Shown here: in pieces, positions 6,444-14,227 of the stretch
Position numbering within the stretch: position 1 is the first letter of the stretch
How the letters are laid out: every line of letters starts with the position of its first letter
DNA from: JAFAMB01 sp963775805
Lineage (GTDB): Bacteria; Verrucomicrobiota; Verrucomicrobiia; Chthoniobacterales; JAFAMB01
Length of the DNA: 64,000 bases
NCBI GenBank assembly: GCA_963775805.1
Contig: CAVZKG010000001.1
Span: 2,294,001 to 2,358,000, forward strand
Direction: 5' to 3'
Notes under the pieces: model-generated
Seen by the model: only the letters and a program-made list of their open reading frames with translations
What the model was told of the DNA's origin: nothing
Databases searched by the model: none
Made by a program: the position numbers and the translations under genes

Positions 6444-7565
6444 TTAGTAAGTCGGTATGCTAAATGGCGCGTTCGGTGAAATTGGGAGTTCAATCCAGCG
6501 GCCTTGTTCTGCCGATTGATAGGCGGCTTGTACTATCTCTTGGGCCCGCAATCCGTCTAAGCCGGTCGGGATCTCCGATTTTCCTTCTCGAACTGACCGG
6601 CAAAATGCGGCTAGTTGTGCATCATAAGGACTGGAACGGGGAGGCCGGATCGGAATCCATCCTCCTTCGAATCCCTTCCACCAAGCGTCCGGATAATACG
6701 CCTCGCGGAGAACGTCGGGTAAATCTTTTCCTCTCTTTTCGGTGAAAACAGCCAGAGGCATTGCATGGAAAGGATCGATGGTCTCCGTCACAAAATGAAT
6801 CGTTCCTTCCGACCCATAGAGATCGGTGCCATCCGCAATAGCAGGTGAATAGCGATTCGACGAAAGACAACCACGAGCGCCTGTTTTGAATCGAAGCATC
6901 AACCAGACATTGTCATCAACTCGGTCAGGGATAACGCTATGAGTGAGCTCGGCAAATACTGCACTAATCTCTCCGAGAAGATAACGCGAAAGATCGATCC
7001 GATGGATCGCCAAATCGATGATGGTGGCACCGCCTGATTTGGCGAGGTCATATCGGAAACGGGTCGCCGCTGGGTAGACATCCCAACGCTCGGAATAAAC
7101 GGAACGGAAAGCCTGTATATCACCGATGAAACCGGACTCAATCAACTGTTTTGCGATTTGAACCTGAGACCAGTAACGTTGATTGAAGCCAACCTGCAAA
7201 ATCACTCCAGCGGCTTCACAGGCTTCAACCATCCGTTGCGCGTTTGCGACGTCGATGGCCAATGGTTTTTCACAAAAGACATGTTTACCAGCCGCGGCCG
7301 CCGCAATCACCGATTCCGGGTGAAACAAGTTCGGTGTAGCCACAACGACTGCATCAATTTGTTTGGCTTCGAGGACAGCAGCGATGTCCGTGGTATAGAA
7401 GGGCACGTCAAAATCTCGAGCAAGCGCCTCAGCTCGACCACTATCAACATCGAAAACGGCCGCAAGTTCACAATCGGTTGAACGCCGGATTGTAGGTGCA
7501 TGTGACAGCCGCATGATTGCGCCTGCACCAAGCAGCGCGATGCGAACAGGAGGAGGCTTAATCAT
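6444..7565 (-). CDS. Gfo/Idh/MocA family oxidoreductase
   Basis: A 373-residue NAD(P)-dependent sugar or sugar-acid dehydrogenase. The N-terminal Rossmann motif ALLGAGAIMRLSHAP (residues 9-23), the family hallmark GKHVFCEKPLAIDV (about 93-106, catalytic Lys in EKP), and SGGATIIDLAIHRIDLSRYL with Asp and His of the active site are all intact. The C-terminal alpha/beta domain is complete. It is the last gene of the minus-strand ABC transporter/dehydratase cluster, 204 bases after the enolase-superfamily gene, with which it probably processes the imported sugar derivative. Substrate is unknown. Confidence 0.9.
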   Translation of the reverse strand: MIKPPPVRIALLGAGAIMRLSHAPTIRRSTDCELAAVFDVDSGRAEALARDFDVPFYTTDIAAVLEAKQIDAVVVATPNLFHPESVIAAAAAGKHVFCEKPLAIDVANAQRMVEACEAAGVILQVGFNQRYWSQVQIAKQLIESGFIGDIQAFRSVYSERWDVYPAATRFRYDLAKSGGATIIDLAIHRIDLSRYLLGEISAVFAELTHSVIPDRVDDNVWLMLRFKTGARGCLSSNRYSPAIADGTDLYGSEGTIHFVTETIDPFHAMPLAVFTEKRGKDLPDVLREAYYPDAWWKGFEGGWIPIRPPRSSPYDAQLAAFCRSVREGKSEIPTGLDGLRAQEIVQAAYQSAEQGRWIELPISPNAPFSIPTY

Positions 7566-7644
7566 AATATCGTTGAGTGCAGAGCAGGAGTCTGTAGAAC
7601 GATAAGACTGTTTGTTGAGATGATCCTAACAGGAACTCGCACAA

Positions 7645-7660
7645 CTGTTCCGCAGAACAG
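7645..7660. promoter_or_regulatory. Palindrome in the gap before the Gfo/Idh/MocA gene
   Basis: CTGTTCCGCAGAACAG is a perfect inverted repeat with 6-bp arms and a 4-base centre, sitting 80 bp upstream of the oxidoreductase start in a 204-bp gap within the cluster. It could be an internal operator or a small processing hairpin. Evidence is the symmetry only. Confidence 0.3.
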
Positions 7661-7769
7661 ACTCGTTCCACGGGGCAATAAGTTACCACCGATCAATAAC
7701 GGCGATGCTCTCGTTGTCCCTGAAAAAAGAAACACAAGCAACTCCATCAGAATTCTGTGAACCGCAAAG

Positions 7770-8924
7770 TCACCAGTTCGTCACGGATCCGTCCCGGCGC
7801 CTCAGATGCGGAGCCTCCCAGTATCTGAAGCTCTGGCGCCGAATGAGCTCTTCGTTCACCTCGATACCAAGACCGGGTATGTCCGGAACGGCATAGTGAG
7901 CATTTTTCAATTGTAACTGGACCGGAAAGTAATCCGGATTGTCAAATCCGAGATGAGATTCGAAAGCAGTTGCACGGGTTTCAAGCCATGAAAAGTTCGG
8001 TACCGCCGCCGCAAAATGGACTGTTGCTGCAGTGCAAATTGGCCCCAGCGGATTGTGCGGCATCATATCCACATAGTGGGCTTCGCTCCACCCTGCGACT
8101 TTGAGCGCCTCCGTCAATCCCCCCACGTTACAGACGTCGATACGGTTGAACTGATGAATATCGCGCTCGATAAATGGCAGGAACTGCCATTTTGAGCCAA
8201 ACTCCTCACCAATCGCAAATGGTATATCGGTCATTCGCCGCAGAGCCTCGTACGCTTCTGGTGTCTCGTCACGGATAGGTTCTTCGACAAAATCCAACGT
8301 GCCGCTTGGCATCTTCTGACAGAACGAGGCCGCTTCAGCAACACTAAGCCGATGATGATAGTCGACTCCCAACACCACCTCCGAACCGAGCTCCTCACGA
8401 GCCTTGATACTCCATTTAGAAGTCGCAGCGATATGTTCGCGTGGCTCGTACACGTTGCGATTCCGATGGCCGGCCGCTCCAAGACGTATCACAGTCCAGC
8501 CTTGATTGATTAGCATTTTTGCTTCCTCAATCATGTCCGGACCAGTCTCGGCAGAAGTGGTTGCAAAGGTTGGTATCCTGTCGCGCTGTTTGCCTCCCAA
8601 TAATTGGTGAACCGGCACGCCCAGCGCCTTCCCTTTTATATCATGGAGCGCTATGTCGATCGCCGAAATCGCGGCAGTCAGGACGCGGCCCCCTTCGAAA
8701 TATTGGCTCCTATACATCTCCTGCCAAAGGGAGCCTGTTTGAAAAGGATCGCGTCCGATGAGGAATTGCGCAAAATGTTGGATTGCGCCAACGACGGCTT
8801 GTTCACGTCCCGAAAGACCGCTCTCGCCCCAGCCAAATACGCCATCGTCCGTCTCGACTTTGACAACAAGCTGATTACGAATCCCGACCCAGATCGGATA
8901 TGGATGGATCGCTACAATCTTCAT
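7770..8924 (-). CDS. Enolase-superfamily dehydratase (mandelate racemase/galactonate dehydratase type)
   Basis: A 384-residue member of the mandelate racemase/muconate lactonizing enzyme group. By count, the metal ligands are Asp188 (GVDYHH), Glu214 (FVEEP) and Glu240 (AIGEE), with His190 and His290 (MMPHNPLGP) as likely acid/base residues. DYHHRLS and HNPLGP resemble D-mannonate and D-galactonate dehydratases, which turn sugar acids into 2-keto-3-deoxy acids. It lies in a run with a sugar ABC importer and a sugar dehydrogenase, so it probably handles the imported substrate. Exact substrate needs assay; racemase activity is less likely because the strand-two Lys-x-Lys motif is absent (VIRLGAAG instead). 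Confidence 0.88.
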   Translation of the reverse strand: MKIVAIHPYPIWVGIRNQLVVKVETDDGVFGWGESGLSGREQAVVGAIQHFAQFLIGRDPFQTGSLWQEMYRSQYFEGGRVLTAAISAIDIALHDIKGKALGVPVHQLLGGKQRDRIPTFATTSAETGPDMIEEAKMLINQGWTVIRLGAAGHRNRNVYEPREHIAATSKWSIKAREELGSEVVLGVDYHHRLSVAEAASFCQKMPSGTLDFVEEPIRDETPEAYEALRRMTDIPFAIGEEFGSKWQFLPFIERDIHQFNRIDVCNVGGLTEALKVAGWSEAHYVDMMPHNPLGPICTAATVHFAAAVPNFSWLETRATAFESHLGFDNPDYFPVQLQLKNAHYAVPDIPGLGIEVNEELIRRQSFRYWEAPHLRRRDGSVTNW

Positions 8925-8996
8925 TCCAAGTTAAAACTGTGAGAGCTAATAGGAATATTTAAGTTGAACAGTAGACTCACATTTCAGAGATGAGTG

Positions 8997-9869
8997 TTAA
9001 CCTTTCATGGCACCTGCGGTTAATCCTGCTACAAATTGCCGCGTCATCAACAGATATGCGACAATCGCGGGCGCAGTAGAAACCACCACGCTGGCAAATA
9101 CGAGTCCCCATTCGGTCGAATAAGTGCCGATAAACGAAACAATACCGACCGGCATCGTCTGGCTTTGTGCTTTGAAAGCGACCACGAGCGGGATAAAAAA
9201 CTCGTTCCACATCCAGACACCATTGAGGATGCTGACTGAAGCAAGCCCTGGGCGCAGCAATGGAAGAATGATACGCCAAAATATCTGCCATTCGTTGGCG
9301 CCGTCCACGCGAGCCGCATCCGAAAGCTCTCTCGGCAGAGTAGCTATTATCGGGGTGAGAATTAGGACACCGAGTGGTAAGCCTAGCGCGGTGTACGGCA
9401 AAATTAAGGCAAAGAGCGTGCCGAACAATCCGACTGATCGCAACAGAATGAACAGAGGAATCACAATCATCTGTGCCGGAACCAGCATACCGCCGACGAA
9501 CAGCAGATATAAGCCCGTCACAAACGGTTTTTGTCTCTGACTTAATCCGTAGCTGCTAAGCGCTGACAAGAACGAGCTACCTAAAACTGACGCCGCCGTG
9601 ACAATGATTGAGTTCGGAAGGGTAATTGCTATTTTCGCGTCATTCCACGCGCGCACATAATTTTCCCACATCCATTTCGATGGCAATCCATATGGATTCG
9701 AGAAGAAATCGGGAACCGACTTGAACGACGCCAACACCATATAGGCTATAGGGACCAGGACAAAGATCGAGGCGCTCGCTAACACCAGGTGGCGCCCGGC
9801 CGTGGCGATATGCACTTTAAGCTGGTGCTTCGATAAGTGCGATCCGCCGATGCCGCTGTACCCGATCAT
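8997..9869 (-). CDS. Carbohydrate ABC transporter permease (MalG type)
   Basis: A 290-residue inner-membrane permease with six predicted hydrophobic segments. The EAA loop is visible as LPRELSDAARVDGANEWQIF followed by LPLLRPGL, and the C-terminal end GLTAGAMKG is typical of MalG-type (CUT1) subunits. An upstream in-frame start would add about 104 residues that overlap the preceding permease gene, so I choose the ATG at 9869, which overlaps that gene's stop as ATGA and implies translational coupling. It pairs with the MalF-type permease to form the channel. Confidence 0.92.
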   Translation of the reverse strand: MIGYSGIGGSHLSKHQLKVHIATAGRHLVLASASIFVLVPIAYMVLASFKSVPDFFSNPYGLPSKWMWENYVRAWNDAKIAITLPNSIIVTAASVLGSSFLSALSSYGLSQRQKPFVTGLYLLFVGGMLVPAQMIVIPLFILLRSVGLFGTLFALILPYTALGLPLGVLILTPIIATLPRELSDAARVDGANEWQIFWRIILPLLRPGLASVSILNGVWMWNEFFIPLVVAFKAQSQTMPVGIVSFIGTYSTEWGLVFASVVVSTAPAIVAYLLMTRQFVAGLTAGAMKG

Positions 9870-10804
9870 AATGCTGTTTCCCTTCGTCTCAGGATGTTGA
9901 TCAGGCCTGCGCAAATCACCGCCATCATGATGAAGATCAAAAGAGAAATTGCGACTGCGTAGCTCATCCGTGCGTCGGCCGAAGTCGTTCCTCCAGCCCC
10001 GAATGCCGTACGATAGACTAGCGTGGCCAACACATCGGTCCTTCCAGCGGGTGCGCCAAGTGGTCCGGCCAGCACATAAACGACATCGAACACGCGGAAT
10101 ATCTGGATGAATGTTAACACGGTTAGAGAGGTAAAAGAGGGCGATAGGAGTGGAAAAATGACACGCCAGAAAGTCTGCCAACTGTTAGCACCATCGATTT
10201 GCGCAGCCTGACGTAGTTCCGCCGGAACACTCTGGAGTCCAGCCAAATAAATGATGATTGCCCAGCCGAGAAGGTTCCAAGCCTGCACCGCGATTACCGA
10301 AGGAAACGCCCACATTGTGTCGCTTAGCCAGGCTCGCGTGAATCCTCCCAAGCCCAGGTCCCGTAAAACCGGATTGATCAATCCGATCTGCGGACTCAAT
10401 AGCAACGTCCAGATGAATCCAGTCGCCACAAGAGAAATGATCACGGGCAGGAATAGCACGGTTCGATACACCTGCATAAACCGTGGCTTCGCATTCAATT
10501 GCACGGCCAGAAACAGACCGATCGTATGTTGAAAAAACAGGATGACGATGAAAAATATCAGGTTATTCAGCGCGGCGCGATAGAACGGCCAGGATGTAAG
10601 CGCCTGCTTGAAATTATCCAGACCGACAAAATGGTCGTTCTTACCGATCCCTCGCCAGTCAAAAAAACTCAAACCGACGGCCGAGATCGCTGGATAGATG
10701 ATGAAGACGCTGAAAACCAAAAGGCCCGGCAACACGAACCAGAGGTGGCTGTACCGCTGCAACGTCTTTTGACTCTTTTTAAAATCAGCCGCAAAGCCCG
10801 CCAT
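9866..10804 (-). CDS. Carbohydrate ABC transporter permease (MalF type)
   Basis: A 312-residue permease with six membrane segments; the N-terminal HLWFVLPGLLVFSVFIIYPA and FFDWRG are hallmarks of CUT1 sugar transporters, and the EAA loop reads VPAELRQAAQIDGANSWQTF. It is 9 bases downstream of the binding-protein gene and overlaps the next permease by 4 bases (ATGA). No ATP-binding subunit is encoded nearby, so it presumably uses a shared MsmX/UgpC-like ATPase encoded elsewhere. Confidence 0.92.
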   Translation of the reverse strand: MAGFAADFKKSQKTLQRYSHLWFVLPGLLVFSVFIIYPAISAVGLSFFDWRGIGKNDHFVGLDNFKQALTSWPFYRAALNNLIFFIVILFFQHTIGLFLAVQLNAKPRFMQVYRTVLFLPVIISLVATGFIWTLLLSPQIGLINPVLRDLGLGGFTRAWLSDTMWAFPSVIAVQAWNLLGWAIIIYLAGLQSVPAELRQAAQIDGANSWQTFWRVIFPLLSPSFTSLTVLTFIQIFRVFDVVYVLAGPLGAPAGRTDVLATLVYRTAFGAGGTTSADARMSYAVAISLLIFIMMAVICAGLINILRRRETAL

Positions 10805-10813
10805 CGATCGCTG

Positions 10814-12043
10814 TTATTTCGCCTTGAGGTCCACTGCGTCTTGCATTGCCTTCGAAAAATCCTCCGGCGACATTTCGCCAAGGAATAAGGCTTGGACGTT
10901 CGTACCGACCGCTGCAAATACGTTGCCCGTCTGCGGGAATTCAAACCAGACGCGCACATTATTTGATTTTGTTGCGTTGATCATCTCCTCCATCACCCTG
11001 TTATTCGAAGGAAGCACTCCCTTGGTCGTGGTGAGATTAATGGTATCGACGACCATCTGCGCCGGTTCTTTCGTTAACATCCATTTTAAGAAAGTGATCG
11101 CTTGGTCCTGATGCTTGCTAGTGCTGTTGATGCCGAATACCCGCTCCATTCCGGTGACTGTCGAGGGTTTTCCTCCTTCGAGTGCAGGAAATGGAACAAC
11201 CCCAAGATTTGCTTTTGGATTGGTTTCCATGAAACCGGCATAATCGGCTGAACCGGCTTCCATCATCGCCCCTTTGCCCAGCGCGAAAAGCGCCTTACCT
11301 TCGATATAGCGCATGCCGAGGGAGCCTTCCTGAAAATAAGGATAGAGATCTCGCAAGAAGTATGCAACTTTTACGACGTCGGAATCTGAGAATTTTCGCG
11401 TTCCGTTGCGAATGGCATTCAAGCCGTCTGACCCGAGGATACTCGAGCCGGCCAACATGTAGAGAAAGCCTGGGATTACGCCATCCTGGCAAGGAGCAAT
11501 CATAGGCGTGATGCCTTTTGCTTTAAGGGTTTTCGCGATGGCAAAAAATTCGGAGGCCGTCTTAGGAGGGGTGAGATTATTCGCCGCGAATATATCCCGG
11601 TTAAAATATAACCCGACGGTGTACGATCCTAAGATCGGAAGGCCGTAGATCTTTCCGTTCACTTTCGACGCGTCTTGAGCGGCATCTGTCAGTGTAGAGA
11701 TGTCAACTCGATCGGTCAGATCGACGAGGTAACCGGACTCTGCAGCCGCACTCATCTCGGGGCCCGGATTAACGCTGATGAGATCGGGAGCCTCACCAGC
11801 CGCTATTGCGGTATTCAGCCTTGCCGTGTATTCGGCTCCATTAATTTCCTCGAGCTCAATATGAATGTCCGGATGGGAGGACTCAAATTTCTGAAGGATC
11901 GCTTCGACTCGAGACTTCCATTCGGGATGATTATGCCACATCCCGAGGGTTACGCTGTTCTGGGCGACGGCCGATACAGTGTATGCGGAAATGAGGGTGG
12001 CCAAGAGGATCAATCGTTTAAGGCAAGCTTTCATTCGTTCCAT
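10814..12043 (-). CDS. ABC transporter extracellular sugar-binding protein (family 1)
   Basis: A 409-residue periplasmic solute-binding protein. Residues 1-27 form a signal peptide (charged start, LILLATLISAYTVSAVAQ, cleavage near AVA-QN). The mature part has the family 1 pattern: VTLGMWHNHPEWKSRVEAIL, then FESSHPDIHIELEEI and GEAPDLISVNPG. It delivers sugar to the two downstream permeases. It is the first gene of the minus-strand cluster and starts 53 bp from a perfect palindrome shared with the divergent GntR gene, so it is probably repressed or activated from there. Confidence 0.92.
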   Translation of the reverse strand: MERMKACLKRLILLATLISAYTVSAVAQNSVTLGMWHNHPEWKSRVEAILQKFESSHPDIHIELEEINGAEYTARLNTAIAAGEAPDLISVNPGPEMSAAAESGYLVDLTDRVDISTLTDAAQDASKVNGKIYGLPILGSYTVGLYFNRDIFAANNLTPPKTASEFFAIAKTLKAKGITPMIAPCQDGVIPGFLYMLAGSSILGSDGLNAIRNGTRKFSDSDVVKVAYFLRDLYPYFQEGSLGMRYIEGKALFALGKGAMMEAGSADYAGFMETNPKANLGVVPFPALEGGKPSTVTGMERVFGINSTSKHQDQAITFLKWMLTKEPAQMVVDTINLTTTKGVLPSNNRVMEEMINATKSNNVRVWFEFPQTGNVFAAVGTNVQALFLGEMSPEDFSKAMQDAVDLKAK

Positions 12044-12095
12044 TGAACCGGGTTAAAAGCGCGATGAGTTGCAGGCGGGGGTAACGGATGTCCAG

Positions 12096-12116
12096 CAAAG
12101 CAAAATTTTTGCTTTG
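12096..12116. promoter_or_regulatory. 21-bp perfect palindromic operator between ABC operon and gntR
   Basis: CAAAGCAAAA (12096-12105) and TTTTGCTTTG (12107-12116) are perfect inverted arms around a single central base. It lies between the divergent binding-protein gene (start 12043) and gntR (start 12162). There is no run of T beyond either arm in a position to terminate a gene, and neither gene ends here, so an operator is more likely than a terminator. Binding by the GntR protein is inferred from position. Confidence 0.72.
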
Positions 12117-12161
12117 GAATGGAATTTACACTCAAGGATCGTACATTATTTGTCAAGAACC

Positions 12162-12938
12162 ATGTATGGAAAGCCTTTACACATCCGCGACAGTCGTTCA
12201 CGGCAAAGCAAAAATGCCGGCAAACGCCGGGCCGAGCGCAGCATCGCTCAGTCCACTCAGGTCGAGAACCTCGAGACCGCCGAAGTCGGCACCGTTTATG
12301 AACTGATCCGGCAGGAAATTGTTGAGGGGCGCCTCGGCGCAAATGAGAGGCTAAAGATCGACGCACTTGCAACGCGCTACGGCACAAGTACGAACCCAAT
12401 ACGAGAAGCGTTGCAACAACTCAGAGGAGAAGGTTTTGTGGTTTTCATTCCCAACCGGGGCGCTCGGGTCCGGGCTGTCGATGAAGAATTCGTGCGCGAC
12501 ATCTGCGAAGTAGAGGTTATGATCGAGCCGTATTTGACGCGTTGGTTTGTCGGACTGGTTACTGATGCTGATATCTCGGAGCTCGAGACAATTCAGACCG
12601 ACATCGAAAAGCTAAACTTTGCCGATCTCACTGCCCACGACACCCTGGATACAAAATTCCATCGCGTTCTCTATGATCGCCATTACAACCGGCATGTCGT
12701 GGAGATGTGGTGGAAACACCGTCAAATTCTTCGCGCGATTAGTCGCGGGTTTCCGATGTCACTCGGCAGGCGAACTCTTGTCATAAAGGAACATCGCGAG
12801 TTGATCGCTTGCCTGAAAGCCCAAGATGCAGAAGGCGCAACGAAGGTGGTTGCCGCCCATGTCGAAGGATCAGGCCGGCACATGATTGAGCAGATGCGCG
12901 CCGCGCGGAATAAAGCGTCCAAGCCGCAACCGCGTTAG
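12162..12938 (+). CDS. GntR family transcriptional regulator (FadR/FCD subfamily)
   Basis: About 258 residues. The winged helix is clear: TVYELIRQEIVEGRLGANER, then LATRYGTSTNPIREALQQLR and GEGFVVFIPNRGARV (about residues 42-100), followed by an all-helical FCD ligand-binding domain with FHRVLYDRHYNR and KEHRELIACLKAQDAEGA. FCD domains typically sense sugar acids or organic acids through a metal. An earlier in-frame ATG at 12069 would place the palindrome inside the gene, so I choose 12162; no strong Shine-Dalgarno is seen. It is divergent from the sugar ABC/dehydratase cluster, its likely target. Confidence 0.87.
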   Translation: MYGKPLHIRDSRSRQSKNAGKRRAERSIAQSTQVENLETAEVGTVYELIRQEIVEGRLGANERLKIDALATRYGTSTNPIREALQQLRGEGFVVFIPNRGARVRAVDEEFVRDICEVEVMIEPYLTRWFVGLVTDADISELETIQTDIEKLNFADLTAHDTLDTKFHRVLYDRHYNRHVVEMWWKHRQILRAISRGFPMSLGRRTLVIKEHRELIACLKAQDAEGATKVVAAHVEGSGRHMIEQMRAARNKASKPQPR

Positions 12939-13474
12939 GGTTCTTCTCTCCATCCGAGTCGCTATGAGGCAGCCAGCCGGCGTCAGCGAATAGCTCACAT
13001 TGCGCCTCGATTGGCAGGCTGAAAAATCAAAGCTCAATAGAACTAGTTATGTCGCTTGGCACAGGCCTTTCATTTTCCTTTAAAAAAATTGATATTCAGT
13101 CTCCTAGATCGGCTGCCTCCAGAGCGAAATATAGCCAACTAGCTGCCTTCCGCCAAGGTGCTCCCCACTTTCAGAATCGTCAACGGTGATAAGGATACAC
13201 TCATAACTGTCAGCCAAGCGCAGCGACTTCAGGATGCTCTGCTCAAGGTTGACGCAAATCGACTTTGACGACTCTGCCTGCGCTATCGTGAGGAATTCCT
13301 AATGCTGGGTTAATTGAATTGATCTATTTGCGATGGTATTTATGGATTGCTACTACGAAATACCTACGTTTTCCACGGTGCTGTCGACGCCGAAGGATAT
13401 TCAGGAGACGATCATAGTTGATGCAATGAATCCTGCCTCTGAAATCGGACCAAGGAAATAAGGCTCTTCGGAAA
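12939..13474. other. Intergenic, no gene recognised
   Basis: About 535 bases between gntR and a small doubtful frame. Codons are interrupted in all frames. One short plus-strand reading from 13345 (starting MDCYYEIPTFSTVLSTPKD) stops within 40 codons and is unsupported. No hairpin terminator or promoter stands out. Confidence 0.5.
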
Positions 13475-13666
13475 ATGATTAGCAATTTCTCGAGACCTAA
13501 ATCGATACATTGGAACCTTTCATCGCGACAGGTGTTCGCATATGACACCCGCAAGTCCGCTACGAAGTTCGACATCGCGATTTTGTATGAAGACTCGCAT
13601 ACTAGGAGCGAAGCAATCAGAACCGCCGACCTCCTTGCAGCAGAATTCGGTAGCAACAACGTTTAA
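13475..13666 (+). CDS. Doubtful small or truncated hypothetical protein
   Basis: A 63-codon frame. Its second half, KFDIAILYEDSHTRSEAIRT followed by ADLLAAEFGS, reads like the start of a beta-alpha domain and has natural composition, while the first half is basic and odd. It ends 17 bases before the secreted hypothetical gene at 13686. It may be a truncated gene; no Shine-Dalgarno is convincing and no function is proposed. Confidence 0.25.
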   Translation: MISNFSRPKSIHWNLSSRQVFAYDTRKSATKFDIAILYEDSHTRSEAIRTADLLAAEFGSNNV

Positions 13667-13685
13667 CCTTTAAATCGCTTTTCAA

Positions 13686-14195
13686 ATGTTCAATCCAGCG
13701 CGAAATTTGTGGAGCCTACTGACGGCGCTTCTTTTGCTGTCTGTATTTCGACCGTCAGCAGACGCCCAGCAGGCACTCACCGTAGGTCCAAAAGTTTCCG
13801 AGGTGCTAAATTCACCGCCAGAGGAGATAAAGCCTGACGACCCACCACTCGTACGTCTCAAGAAGGAACGGTTTAACGACGCGTTGAATGAAGCAAAGGA
13901 GCGCTTCGATCTTTATAAACGAGGCATAAGAAAATTGCCCGATCTCATTGAAGTGGGCCAAAGGCTTTTCTCGGCTGAAGCGGACCTATACGACAAACCG
14001 GAAGAGCGAGCTCCTGTCCTGCTACGTCAGTTGGAAGTCTACACTGAGGCAGAAAGCAATCTTGAGAAGCAAGTGAAAGAGGGGTTTGCCAATCAAGCTG
14101 ACCTCGACCGGTTGCTCTACTACAAAGTGTCACTCGAAATCGACATCCTCAATATAAAGAGTGAATTATCGCACGCAGAGCCGACCCCGCACTGA
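13686..14195 (+). CDS. Secreted helical hypothetical protein
   Basis: A 169-residue protein with a signal peptide (LWSLLTALLLLSVFRPSADA, cleavage near ADA-QQ). The mature protein is almost entirely helical: LVRLKKERFNDALNEAKERF, then a segment with LPDLIEVGQRLFSAEADLYD and LRQLEVYTEAESNLEKQVKE. The pattern resembles the helical TolC-like proteins with no barrel found in planctomycetes and verrucomicrobia, but I do not recognise a named family. It is probably periplasmic. No operon partner is evident; the next gene is convergent. Confidence 0.65.
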   Translation: MFNPARNLWSLLTALLLLSVFRPSADAQQALTVGPKVSEVLNSPPEEIKPDDPPLVRLKKERFNDALNEAKERFDLYKRGIRKLPDLIEVGQRLFSAEADLYDKPEERAPVLLRQLEVYTEAESNLEKQVKEGFANQADLDRLLYYKVSLEIDILNIKSELSHAEPTPH

Positions 14196-14227
14196 ATCCG
14201 GCTTCCGTTTGTTATCTGGCGATCCGG

